Shown here piece by piece: positions 18,040 to 26,490 of a DNA stretch of 64,000 bases (position 1 is the stretch's first letter; each line of letters begins with the position of its first letter). Made by a program: the position numbers and the translations under genes. The stretch is from Trinickia terrae (GTDB lineage: Bacteria; Pseudomonadota; Gammaproteobacteria; Burkholderiales; Burkholderiaceae), in contig NZ_SWJE01000005.1 in the NCBI RefSeq assembly GCF_005144415.1, positions 658,134-722,133 of the forward strand. The letters are read 5' to 3'. A model generated the notes under the pieces. That model searched no databases, was not told where the DNA came from, and worked only from the letters and a program-made list of their open reading frames with translations.

Positions 18040-18972
18040 ATGAGGCTCGACGGGTTGTGGATCGGCCAGGTCGCGATGGCCGCGCTGACGAACGTCGCGT
18101 TCGCATTCGCCATCGGCTCGGCGCTGCTCGATGCGTGGCTCGCGAAAGAAGGCGCCCGCGCGCTCGTCGCGCCGTCGCACCCGGCATGGTTGCGCGCGCA
18201 ACGATCGCTGATCGCTGCCGCCATCGTGCTCGTGCTGGCCGATGTCGGCTGGCTCGTCTATCAGGCCGCGTCGATGAGCGGCTCGGGCTTGCTCGACGCG
18301 CTCGGCGTGGTGCCTACCGTGATCGCGCAGACGCATGTCGGCCGCGCGTGGTGCGTGGCGTTCGGCGGCGCGGCGCTGCTCTTGATCGCCGCGCTGCTCG
18401 GGCGTTTCGGCGCGCTGGGCCATGCCTTGTTCTGGCTTGCGGTCATCGTCGCAGCGGCAGGCAAGGCGTCGATCGGGCATGCCGCTGACGCGGGCACGTG
18501 GTCGGCGGCTGCCGGCATCCAAACGCTGCATGTTCTTGCGACGGGCGTCTGGGGCGGCCTCGTGATCGCGGGTGGATTCGGCGTGCTGCCGGCGCTCGAT
18601 TCGTCGATCGCGCGCGGCGTGCTGATTCGCGTCGCAGGGCAGGTGTCGAAGGTTTCACTCGTCGCGCTCGGGTTCGTCGTGGTGACCGGCGCGCTCAATG
18701 CGGAGCGTGGGCTGGGCGGCGCGCTGGCGCCGCTTCAGTCGAGCGAGTGGGGGCACGTGCTGATGCTCAAGGCCGCGCTCGTCGCGCTGGCGGTCGTGCT
18801 GGGCGGCATGAACCGCATGTCGGCGCTGCCGCGCTTGCGCCGCACTGCATCCACGGTGGATGCGCACACGTTCAACAACGTGCTGCATCTCGAGGCGCTG
18901 GTGATGATCGGCGTGTTCATCGCGGCAGCGGCCTTGGCGCATAGCGCGCCGGGTTACCTCGCGGCGGGGTGA
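18040..18972 (+). CDS. copD: CopD-family copper resistance membrane protein
   Basis: The 310-residue polytopic membrane protein has about eight hydrophobic segments. Conserved CopD-type positions include TVIAQTHVGRAWCVAFGG, the His-containing IQTLHVLATGVWGGLVIAGGFG and FNNVLHLEALVMIGVFIAAAALAHSAPG. CopD proteins move copper across the inner membrane, often with CopC; no CopC domain or gene is present here. ATG 18040 is the first start that places the opening helix at the N-terminus; Shine-Dalgarno support is weak. It is divergent from the bufferin-like gene. Confidence 0.85.
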   Translation: MRLDGLWIGQVAMAALTNVAFAFAIGSALLDAWLAKEGARALVAPSHPAWLRAQRSLIAAAIVLVLADVGWLVYQAASMSGSGLLDALGVVPTVIAQTHVGRAWCVAFGGAALLLIAALLGRFGALGHALFWLAVIVAAAGKASIGHAADAGTWSAAAGIQTLHVLATGVWGGLVIAGGFGVLPALDSSIARGVLIRVAGQVSKVSLVALGFVVVTGALNAERGLGGALAPLQSSEWGHVLMLKAALVALAVVLGGMNRMSALPRLRRTASTVDAHTFNNVLHLEALVMIGVFIAAAALAHSAPGYLAAG

Positions 18973-19030
18973 GGCGCGCTGCGTTCTTGACACGGCGGCA
19001 GCGCTGCCGCCGATGTCTCATTTCTGAGAC

Positions 19031-19333
19031 TCATTCGTAGCCGAGCTTGTGGCTCACGACAGGCGCAAAGAACAGCGCGATAGCACAGCCCGCAACCTTG
19101 CCCTCGAGCTCAGCCGAGGCCGCGTGCATCTGATAGGTCTGCGCGAGCAGTTCGAAGAGCTGTGGCGCGCAGTAGAGAATCGCCGCGCCGAGGCAGCATT
19201 TCTCGATCGCCGAGATGCGCCAGCCGCGCCCGTAACCCAAGACCGCCGCGATCACGCGCATGGCGCCGAAGATCATGAGTGCGCCCACTGCCGCTTGCTC
19301 GCGGATCAGATAGTCCGGCAGGAATTCGCCCAT
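19031..19333 (-). CDS. Small hypothetical membrane protein
   Basis: The 100-residue protein begins MGEFLPDYLIREQAAVGALM and has two or three hydrophobic stretches (about residues 16-33, 40-62 and 78-95). It resembles small Burkholderiaceae inner-membrane proteins of unknown role. The start at 19333 is well supported by GGGGAGCGG upstream; longer in-frame starts add an Arg-rich, implausible N-terminus. No domain or pathway can be assigned. Confidence 0.6.
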   Translation of the reverse strand: MGEFLPDYLIREQAAVGALMIFGAMRVIAAVLGYGRGWRISAIEKCCLGAAILYCAPQLFELLAQTYQMHAASAELEGKVAGCAIALFFAPVVSHKLGYE

Positions 19334-19544
19334 TTGCCGCTCCCCGTCGATCGTTTCGACGGGATGCTGCAAGGAGCGGGCCAATCGTGATGCGAGCCGT
19401 GCGGGCCAGCGCGCAAGCCTTGTGAGGCAGGCCTGGCGCGATGCCGCGCGCGATCGGCTCGCGAGCCGATCGCGGCGGATCCGCCCAAAACGTCGCATAA
19501 CTGAGACACCGCTCACGTGACGCGGGCGGTCCATCACACCTCGC

Positions 19545-20693
19545 TCACCACTCCGCGACGCTGCCGTCCGCATGGCGCCACACCGGGTTGCGCCAGCGGT
19601 GGCCGGTCTTGGCCATCTCGCGCACCTTCTCCTCGTCGACCTCGATGCCGAGCCCGGGCCCCTGCGGAATCGACACGAACCCTTCCTCGTACTTGAAGAC
19701 TTCGGGATTCTTGATGTAGTCGAGCAGGTCGTTGCCCTTGTTGTAGTGGATGCCGAGGCTCTGCTCCTGGATGAACGCGTTGTAGCTGACCGCGTCGATC
19801 TGCAGACAGGTCGCGAGCGCGATCGGGCCGAGCGGGCAGTGCAGCGCGACGGCGACGTCGTAGGCCTCCGCCATCGACGCGATCTTGCGGCACTCGGTGA
19901 TGCCGCCCGCGTGCGAGGCGTCCGGCTGGATGATGTCGACGTAGCCGCCCGCGAGAATGTGCTTGAAGTCCCAGCGCGAGTAGAGCCGTTCGCCGAGCGC
20001 GATCGGCGTGCTCGTCTGGTTGACGATGTCGCGCAGCGCCTCGACGTTTTCCGAGAGCACAGGCTCCTCGATGAACATCAGCTTGTACGGATCGAGCTCC
20101 TTCGCGAGCACCTTCGCCATCGGCTTGTGGACGCGCCCGTGGAAGTCGACGCCGATTCCCGCATGCGGCCCGATCGCTTCGCGCACGGCGGCGACGTTGG
20201 CGATCACTTTCTCGACCTTGTCGAAGGTGTCGATGATCTGCAGCTCCTCGGAGCCGTTCATCTTGACTGCGGTGAAGCCGCGCTCGACGACCGCGCGCGC
20301 GTTGTTCGCGACGTCGCTCGGACGGTCGCCGCCGATCCACGAATACACCTTGATGCGATCGCGCACCTGGCCGCCGAGCAGCGCATGCACGGGCACGCCG
20401 TGGTGCTTGCCCAAGATGTCCCAGAGCGCCTGGTCGACGCCGGCGATCGCGCTCATCGAGATCGGGCCGCCGCGGTAGAAGCCCGCGCGGTACATGACCT
20501 GCCAGTGGTCTTCGATGAGGAGCGGGTCCCGGCCGATCAAGTAGTCGGCGAGCTCGTGGACGGCGGCCTCGACCGTATGCGCGCGTCCCTCGACGACCGG
20601 CTCGCCCCAGCCGACCACGCCCTCGTCCGTCTCGATCTTGAGAAAGAGCCAGCGCGGCGGAACGATGAAAGTCTCGAGCTTGGTGATTTTCAT
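19545..20693 (-). CDS. dgoD: D-galactonate dehydratase
   Basis: The 382-residue enolase-superfamily enzyme converts D-galactonate to 2-dehydro-3-deoxy-D-galactonate. Its length equals that of E. coli DgoD. Visible landmarks are [20 protein letters not shown] at the start, [10 protein letters not shown] on the catalytic face, the metal ligands in [22 protein letters not shown] and [14 protein letters not shown], and the [19 protein letters not shown] block. GGAGAC precedes the ATG. The divergent GntR-family gene is probably its repressor. Kinase, aldolase and transporter genes for the pathway are not in the window. Confidence 0.95.
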   Translation of the reverse strand: MKITKLETFIVPPRWLFLKIETDEGVVGWGEPVVEGRAHTVEAAVHELADYLIGRDPLLIEDHWQVMYRAGFYRGGPISMSAIAGVDQALWDILGKHHGVPVHALLGGQVRDRIKVYSWIGGDRPSDVANNARAVVERGFTAVKMNGSEELQIIDTFDKVEKVIANVAAVREAIGPHAGIGVDFHGRVHKPMAKVLAKELDPYKLMFIEEPVLSENVEALRDIVNQTSTPIALGERLYSRWDFKHILAGGYVDIIQPDASHAGGITECRKIASMAEAYDVAVALHCPLGPIALATCLQIDAVSYNAFIQEQSLGIHYNKGNDLLDYIKNPEVFKYEEGFVSIPQGPGLGIEVDEEKVREMAKTGHRWRNPVWRHADGSVAEW

Positions 20694-20760
20694 TGGCGGG
20701 TGTCTCCGAAAGGGGGGGCGTCAGGATGCGAAAGCGCCATCCTACCGCAAATGCGGCATT

Positions 20761-20780
20761 TAGTGCTATTAATAGTATTA
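20761..20780. promoter_or_regulatory. Putative operator between dgoD and its regulator
   Basis: TAGTGCTATTAATAGTATTA contains the perfect palindrome CTATTAATAG (20766-20775) in an otherwise GC-rich divergent intergenic region. Palindromes of this kind are expected for FadR-subfamily GntR repressors. The assignment rests on symmetry and position only. Confidence 0.4.
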
Positions 20781-20828
20781 TTCATCGCGGGGCGTTCGAG
20801 ATCGCGCGGGGAAGACGCTGCGCGATGC

Positions 20829-21548
20829 GTGATAATCGCGGTCCCGGAGTTTTCTCGAGAGGAGACCATCATCCAGCACGATCTGCACGGGCGCGTCGCC
20901 CATCTGCTCGCCACGGCGATCCTGCGCGGCGACTACGCGCCCGAAACGACGCTGCCGCGCGAAGCCGAACTGATGGAATCGTTCGGCGTGAGCCGCACCG
21001 TGCTTCGTGAGGCGCTGCGCACGCTGACGTCGAAGGGGCTGGTCGAATCGCGTCCGAAGGTCGGCACGCGGGTGCGGCCGCGTGCGGCGTGGAACCTGCT
21101 CGATGCCGACCTGCTCGACTGGTACTCGCGCGTCGCTCCGCCGATGGCCTTCGCGCTGAAGCTGCAGGAGATGCGCGAGATGATCGAGCCCTACGCGGCC
21201 GGGCTCGCCGCGCGCGCGCATACCGGCGAGACGCTGCGGCTCGTCGAGGACGCGCATGCGGCGATGGCGGCGGCGCAGAACGTCGACGAATGGGTACGCG
21301 CGGATCTGCGCTTTCACCTGAGCGTGCTCAACGCATGCTGTAACGAGCTGCTGCTGCCGCTCGGCGCGCTGATCGAGCGCACGCTCGAAGCGCAGTTGCG
21401 GCTCAATGCGAAGCGTGCCGATGTGTTCAACGCGTCGCTGGCCGAGCATACCGCGGTGTTCGGCGCGATCAAGGCGCGCGACGCGCAGGCCGCGCACCGC
21501 GCGATGGCCGAGCTGCTGGGAACGACGCGAGGGCGAATCGAAAGCTGA
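20829..21548 (+). CDS. dgoR: GntR-family (FadR subfamily) regulator of galactonate use
   Basis: The protein has an N-terminal winged helix (HGRVAHLLATAILRGDYAPE, TLPREAELMESFGVSRTVLR, EALRTLTSKGLVESRPKVGT) and a C-terminal all-helical FCD ligand domain (RADLRFHLSVLNACCNELLL, SLAEHTAVFGAIKARDAQAA). The FadR-type FCD domain binds metal and an acid ligand. Divergence from dgoD points to D-galactonate control. The start is uncertain: GTG 20829 is the nearest conventional codon but lacks a good site, whereas AGAGGAG at 20858-20864 precedes an ATC-ATC pair at 20868 that would give a more usual N-terminus. Confidence 0.82.
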   Translation: MIIAVPEFSREETIIQHDLHGRVAHLLATAILRGDYAPETTLPREAELMESFGVSRTVLREALRTLTSKGLVESRPKVGTRVRPRAAWNLLDADLLDWYSRVAPPMAFALKLQEMREMIEPYAAGLAARAHTGETLRLVEDAHAAMAAAQNVDEWVRADLRFHLSVLNACCNELLLPLGALIERTLEAQLRLNAKRADVFNASLAEHTAVFGAIKARDAQAAHRAMAELLGTTRGRIES

Positions 21549-21636
21549 CCCCCGAGGGCGCGTGGCCGCGAGCTCTTGACCACAATGGATCGAGTTCATC
21601 GATAATCCGCCTGGACGCCTCACTGGGAGCCCGACG

Positions 21637-22233
21637 ATGGACAAGACGACGCTCGCAGCCTACGACCAGGCTGCCCCAGCCTTTGCCGACGACTGGAGCA
21701 GCCAGCCCGCGCCGGACGACATGTACCAGTTGCTCGCCCGCCATTTCAAGCCGGGGCCGACGGCCGACGTCGGCTGCGGCGCCGGACGCGATGTCGCCTG
21801 GCTGGCGGCGAACGGGTTCGATGCACGGGGCTACGACGCCTCGGAGGGGCTGCTGCGCGAGGCCAGGGCGCGACATCCGCAACTGCGCTTCGACGTCGCC
21901 CGCTTACCGGAGCTGGCGGGCATGGTCCCGGGCGCGTTCGAAAACGTACTGTGCGAGACCGTCGTCATGCATCTCGATCCGGACACTATCGGCGCGGCAA
22001 CGCGGCGTCTCCTGGAGATTCTGAGGCCGGGCGGCGCTTTGTATCTGAGCTGGCGAGTAACCGGCGGCGAATCGGAGCGAGACAAGCACGGACGCCTCTA
22101 CTCGGCATTCGACGCAAGCCGCGTGACGCGCGAGCTCGGCGCGGGCGATGCGGTGCTGCACGATCGGGAGGAAGTGAGCGCGTCGTCGGGCAAGCGCATT
22201 CATCGCCTCGTCGTGAGGAAGGCGGATGCTTGA
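21637..22233 (+). CDS. Class I SAM-dependent methyltransferase
   Basis: The 198-residue soluble protein has the Rossmann-type SAM fold: motif I TADVGCGAGRDVAWLAANGF, the acidic motif II DARGYDASEGLLREAR, motif IV region ENVLCETVVMHLD, and the post-motif LEILRPGGALYLSWRV. This is the Methyltransf_11/25 type acting on small molecules. The substrate is not evident. It stands alone between dgoR and a small membrane-protein gene. Confidence 0.85.
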   Translation: MDKTTLAAYDQAAPAFADDWSSQPAPDDMYQLLARHFKPGPTADVGCGAGRDVAWLAANGFDARGYDASEGLLREARARHPQLRFDVARLPELAGMVPGAFENVLCETVVMHLDPDTIGAATRRLLEILRPGGALYLSWRVTGGESERDKHGRLYSAFDASRVTRELGAGDAVLHDREEVSASSGKRIHRLVVRKADA

Positions 22234-22407
22234 GCCCGCGTTTGCGTGCGGCGCGCGCCGTTTCGTTTTACCTGTGGGGGTCCGGAGCGTACGCTGGGCA
22301 ACTGCGCGGTCTTGGCGGATGGTGCGACGATGCATGCAAACTCGAGCGGACCGCGAATCGCAACAACGATTGAACCACGAGCGCTGGCGCGCAATAGGAC
22401 GCAGAAG

Positions 22408-22629
22408 ATGGACTCTCAACCCATAAAACCCGAAACGGCGCAAGCGCCGGCAAAGAAAAAGGGTCCGTCGAAGCGGACGCTGAACGTACTTTCGTTCCTC
22501 GTTGGAATCGTGACGTTCGCGATCGGCGTCGCGTGGCTGATCTATGCCGAGCTGCCGATCTTCGCGATTCCGCTTGTCGTTTGCGTGCCGGTGATCGCGG
22601 CGGTGGCGTTCCGCAATTGCTGGGACTAG
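22408..22629 (+). CDS. Small hypothetical two-helix membrane protein
   Basis: The 73-residue protein has a Lys-rich N-terminus (PAKKKGPSKRTLNVLSF) and two hydrophobic helices (about residues 29-48 and 50-66). The positive-inside rule places the N-terminus in the cytoplasm. ATG 22408 follows AGGACGCAGAAG. No family recognised. It ends about 190 bases before the Fur-box promoter of the metallophore locus. Confidence 0.55.
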   Translation: MDSQPIKPETAQAPAKKKGPSKRTLNVLSFLVGIVTFAIGVAWLIYAELPIFAIPLVVCVPVIAAVAFRNCWD

Positions 22630-23014
22630 CCTGACCCCGCGCCAGCGCCTGCCGCTCGCCCCCAAAATCGCTCGACCTGCACGACAACCGGCTCGGGCGT
22701 AGACCATCTGTCAGCACATCGCGGACAGAATGATCGTCGCCTGCCGCTCTAACGCGGATTTTTCTGTGTCAGCAGGGCGTCCCTGACGACTCGGACTCAT
22801 TCATATCTTAAAAAGATGTTGACAGATTTTTACAATTGATAATAATTCTCATTTCCGATCTGCTGGACACATGATTCACTCCATTGGCGGAATCGGGCGG
22901 TTGGGCCGGTTCGATTGCGTTTGCGCCGCAGCAGGGTTCACACGCGGATTTCCCATGCGTCTCGCCGGAGCGCTGAAGCAGCGAAATCACTCGGGGTAGC
23001 GACATATAACAAAG
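22630..23014 (+). other. Leader and promoter region of the metallophore locus
   Basis: About 385 bases without a gene precede the TonB receptor. It turns AT-rich from about 22800 and contains the Fur-box promoter; the leader from there to the start codon is roughly 160 bases. No terminator or structured RNA was evident. Confidence 0.5.
22819..22856 (+). promoter_or_regulatory. Promoter overlapping a Fur box
   Basis: A consensus -35 hexamer TTGACA lies at 22819-22824, and AT-rich -10 candidates follow at 22840-22848. Overlapping the -10 is GATAATAATTCTCATTTC (about 22838-22855), a close match to the classical Fur box (GATAATGATAATCATTATC). Fur with Fe(II) would block RNA polymerase here, giving iron-limited expression of the receptor and the genes behind it. 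Confidence 0.72.
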
Positions 23015-25270
23015 ATGGAAACTGGAATGCGATATCAACTTAGTACTGCAAATCGAGCGAGCCGCGCTGGTGTATCGCCGAATCCTTCGAATCTGCGCAG
23101 AAGCACGGTGCTGATCGCGTGCATGCTCGCGTGTTCGTCGCTGAATGCCTATGGGCAGGAGGCCGCCGGCAATGCCGACGATTCCGCGAACGCCGGCAAA
23201 CAGCCGGGCGCATCCAGTGGCGCTGCAGCCGGCAGCGCGGCCGTGGCGCAGCAATCGGGAGCGGACGGTGCCGGGAGCGCATTGGGGGCGATCGTCGTGC
23301 AAGCCTCGCGTCCGTCGCTCTACTCCGAGCCGGATGTCAACGTCGGCGCGCTGGGTTCGAAGGACCCGAAGGATCTGCCGATGTCCGTGACGTCCTATTC
23401 GGCCGAACTGATCGAGGCGCAGCGCGCGCGCACGCTGATGGACGTGCTCAAGAACGATCCCTCAGTGCAGAACACAGCAGTGGGCGGCGCCATGGACAAC
23501 ATCAGCATTCGCGGCTTTCCCGTCGACTGGACCAATACGATGCGGCGCGACGGCATGCCGGTGGCTCCGTACTACGATCTCGGCCTCGAGAACATCGAGC
23601 GCATCGACGTGCTCAAGGGGCCGTCGGGCTTCCTGTACGGCGTCAACTCGCCGGGCGGCACGGTCGACTACGTCATCAAGCGTCCTACCGCGGAGCGCTT
23701 CACGAGCGTCACGAGCGAGGTGCGCAGCTACGACGGCTACTACGGCGCGGTCGACACCGGCGGGCCGATCGGCGACGGCCGCTTCGGCTATCGCTTCAAC
23801 GTGGCCGGCGAGAAGGTCGGCAACTTCACGCACGCCGGCGACCTCACGCGCACCTTCGTGAGCGGCGCGATCGACTGGGCGATCACGCCTCGCGCGCTGC
23901 TGCGCTTCGACTTCGACTACCAGGACAAGAAGCTCGCCGCGCAGCCCGTGATCGGCCTGCAGCCGGACGGTTCGCTGCCGCCGTATTTCGATCCGCGCAC
24001 GCTGCTCGGCCAGCCGTGGCTGCAATACCGCACCAGCACCTACAACCTGGGCGGCCGCTTCGACTACAAGTTCAACGACCGCTGGAGCTTCACGACGCAA
24101 GTCGCGCAGTCCTACAACAACCGCGACGCCGCGTTTCCCGACGTCTACTCGGTGGCCGGCAATGGCGACATCCTGAGCGGCGACATCTACCTCTCGCCGG
24201 ATCAGAGCTTCCGGGTGCTGTCGACGAATACCTTCGTGACCGGCAAGTTCGACACCGGGTTTCTCTCGCACCAGCTCGTGACGGGCGTGTCCACGCGCAA
24301 CTACGAGGCGCACCAGGGCGGCTTCGCGGTTTTGCCGATCACCGTCGGCAACATCTTCAATCCGGTCTATTCGTCCCAGCCGGCGATCTCGTATCCGGCG
24401 AAAACCACGGACAAGAACTTTCAGCCGAGCGTGTTCGTCAGCGACCTGATCGACATCGGTTCGCACTGGAGCGTGATGCTCGGCGTGCGGCACGTCTGGT
24501 ATCGCGACGATTCATATCCGCCCGCCAGCGCGGCGACGCATTACCAGACGAGCGTCAACGTGCCTTCGGCCGGGCTGATCTTCAAGCCGCTGCAGTCCGT
24601 GTCGACCTACGTCAGCTATGCCGAGGGCATCGAGCAGGGCGGCGTGGCGGCGTTCAACACGGCCAATGCCGGCCAGAATCTGCCGCCGGTCAAGAGCAAG
24701 CAGTACGAGGCGGGCGTGAAGGCCGATGTCGGCAACAACTTGAGCATCGACGCGGCGCTGTTCCGGATCGAGAAGACGCTTCAGTACGTGAATGCCGAGA
24801 ACGTCTATGTGCAGGCCGGCAAAGAGCGCCATACCGGCGTCGAACTCACGGCGAACGGGCGGGTGACGCGCGATTTGTCCATCGTCGCGGGCGCCGCGTA
24901 TCTGGACACCGTGCAGCAAAACACCGGCGACGCCACGACCGAAGGCAAGCGCGCCGCGAACGTGCCGCGCTTCCAGGCGAGCGCCTTCCTCGACTACCGG
25001 ATCGCGCCGATCCATGGGCTCAGCGTCAACACCGGGGTGTACTACGTCGGCAGCCGTCCGCTGAATGCGCAGAACAGCGTGACGCTGCCGGGCTACGTGC
25101 GCTTCGACGCCGGGGCGGCCTACCAGATGCAGATCGGCGGGCACTCGACGGTGTTCCGCGCCGGCGTGCAGAACCTGACCGACAAGCGCTACTGGGCCGC
25201 CGCGAACTACAACTCGGTGTGGCCGGGCCAGCCGAGGACGTTCTTCCTGTCGGCGCAGGTCGACATGTAG
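23015..25270 (+). CDS. TonB-dependent siderophore receptor
   Basis: This outer-membrane receptor of 751 residues imports a ferric chelate with TonB energy. An N-terminal signal peptide (STVLIACMLACSSLNAYGQ) is followed by a Ser/Ala-rich linker and a TonB-box-like IVVQAS. The plug domain comes next (LMDVLKNDPSVQNTAVGGAM, DNISIRGFPVDW, RIDVLKGPSGFLYGVNSPGG), then a 22-strand-type barrel ending NSVWPGQPRTFFLSAQVDM, with the terminal aromatic/Met expected for BAM recognition. An in-frame ATG 12 bases downstream (23027) is a possible alternative start. It leads the locus and follows the Fur box. Confidence 0.93.
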   Translation: METGMRYQLSTANRASRAGVSPNPSNLRRSTVLIACMLACSSLNAYGQEAAGNADDSANAGKQPGASSGAAAGSAAVAQQSGADGAGSALGAIVVQASRPSLYSEPDVNVGALGSKDPKDLPMSVTSYSAELIEAQRARTLMDVLKNDPSVQNTAVGGAMDNISIRGFPVDWTNTMRRDGMPVAPYYDLGLENIERIDVLKGPSGFLYGVNSPGGTVDYVIKRPTAERFTSVTSEVRSYDGYYGAVDTGGPIGDGRFGYRFNVAGEKVGNFTHAGDLTRTFVSGAIDWAITPRALLRFDFDYQDKKLAAQPVIGLQPDGSLPPYFDPRTLLGQPWLQYRTSTYNLGGRFDYKFNDRWSFTTQVAQSYNNRDAAFPDVYSVAGNGDILSGDIYLSPDQSFRVLSTNTFVTGKFDTGFLSHQLVTGVSTRNYEAHQGGFAVLPITVGNIFNPVYSSQPAISYPAKTTDKNFQPSVFVSDLIDIGSHWSVMLGVRHVWYRDDSYPPASAATHYQTSVNVPSAGLIFKPLQSVSTYVSYAEGIEQGGVAAFNTANAGQNLPPVKSKQYEAGVKADVGNNLSIDAALFRIEKTLQYVNAENVYVQAGKERHTGVELTANGRVTRDLSIVAGAAYLDTVQQNTGDATTEGKRAANVPRFQASAFLDYRIAPIHGLSVNTGVYYVGSRPLNAQNSVTLPGYVRFDAGAAYQMQIGGHSTVFRAGVQNLTDKRYWAAANYNSVWPGQPRTFFLSAQVDM

Positions 25271-25412
25271 GCGCCGCGAGAGCGCCATCCACGACGGCCA
25301 TCGCAGACGCGACATCGAGCGCGCCGGCCGCGTCCCCACGAAAACAGGCTTTACCGAGGGCAATCGGCCACGCCGCCGGCGTGGTCAAGCCAGTTTTCAC
25401 ATGAGGGAACGT

Positions 25413-26483
25413 ATGAATCTTGCTCAAGGCTATGAACCGGGCGGCGTGCAGTCGATCTCGAAGTCGCTTGCGATCTACGAGATGAACGACGACGAAATCG
25501 CGGGCCTCGCGCGCACCGCGCAGGCGTTGCTCGCGCAGCATGACAGCGTGGAGAACGTGCGCTTTGCGGCCGACTGCACGCTCGCCTCGCAGGAGCTGCC
25601 GCGCTCGCTGCGCGCGTTGGCGCAGCGCTACCGGCAGCTCGAGCTGCCGTGCAGCGTGCTGATGCTGCGGGGCATGCCGGTCGACGACGCGCGCATCGGC
25701 CCGTCGCCGTCGCATTGGGACGCGCCCTGGCGCAGCCCGCCGTCGCTCTTCGAAGAGGCGATGCAGTGCCTGACGACGTCGCTGCTCGGTGACATGTTCG
25801 GCTGGCGCACCCAGGAGAACGGCCGCTTTCTGCGCCACATCGTGCCGATCGAGAAGGACCACGCGGAGCAGCTGGGCGGCGGCAGCAGCGTGACGCTCGT
25901 CTGGCACAACGAGGAGGCCTTTCATGAGCATCGCGCGGATTTCCTGTCGATCCTCTGCTACCGGAACGAGGAGCGCGCCGAGACGATCTTCTGCGGCGTC
26001 GACGAAATCGACATTCCCGACGACATGTGGCGCGTGCTGAGCGCGCCGCGCTTCACGATCCTGCCCGACAAGTCGCACCTGCCCGAGCAGAACGTCAGCG
26101 CGCAATGGCGGCTCGACGATCACGTGTTCGCGCAGATTCGCCGCATGTACGAAAGCCCGCAGCCGGTGCCCGCGCTGCGCGGCATGCGCGCGAAGCCCTG
26201 GCTGCGCGTCGACGAGGCGTTCATGAGCGCGCTGCCTGGCGACGCCGAGGCCGAGGCGGCGCTGCGCTGGCTGATCGACGCCTGCTATGCGCACCAGACG
26301 AGCGTGGTCATGCAGCCCGGCGACATGGTCTGGATCGACAACAAGCGCGCGGTGCATGGACGCACCGTCTATAGCCCGAACTACGGTCCGCGCCAGCGCT
26401 GGCTGCGGCGCGTGAACGTCCACGTCAACCTGCGCGAGACGCTGCCGTTCCGGCAGACGGCGTCCACGCGCGAGATCCTGTGA
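25413..26483 (+). CDS. Fe(II)/2-oxoglutarate dioxygenase, clavaminate-synthase-like (TauD/TfdA)
   Basis: The 356-residue enzyme belongs to the clavaminate synthase-like group that hydroxylates free or tethered amino acids (AsnO, VioC, MppO). The iron triad is readable: His165 and Glu167 in LVWHNEEAFHEHRADF and His315 in KRAVHGRTVYS, with the 2-oxoglutarate Arg in RQRWLRRVNV. The HxE (not HxD) form and spacing match VioC closely. ATG 25413 is preferred over 25401 because GAGGGA precedes it. It is the first biosynthetic gene after the receptor and probably hydroxylates an amino-acid precursor such as diaminopropionate or a derivative. The substrate is inference. Confidence 0.85.
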   Translation: MNLAQGYEPGGVQSISKSLAIYEMNDDEIAGLARTAQALLAQHDSVENVRFAADCTLASQELPRSLRALAQRYRQLELPCSVLMLRGMPVDDARIGPSPSHWDAPWRSPPSLFEEAMQCLTTSLLGDMFGWRTQENGRFLRHIVPIEKDHAEQLGGGSSVTLVWHNEEAFHEHRADFLSILCYRNEERAETIFCGVDEIDIPDDMWRVLSAPRFTILPDKSHLPEQNVSAQWRLDDHVFAQIRRMYESPQPVPALRGMRAKPWLRVDEAFMSALPGDAEAEAALRWLIDACYAHQTSVVMQPGDMVWIDNKRAVHGRTVYSPNYGPRQRWLRRVNVHVNLRETLPFRQTASTREIL

Positions 26484-26490
26484 GGCAGCG

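Noticed and set aside
17695-18531. 278-codon minus-strand frame opposite copD
   Set aside because: Antisense shadow of copD with Arg/His/Asp-rich composition.
19572-20870. Long plus-strand open frame across dgoD that runs into the GntR regulator
   Set aside because: The part over dgoD is an antisense shadow; only the last 240 codons (from 20829) are the real regulator.
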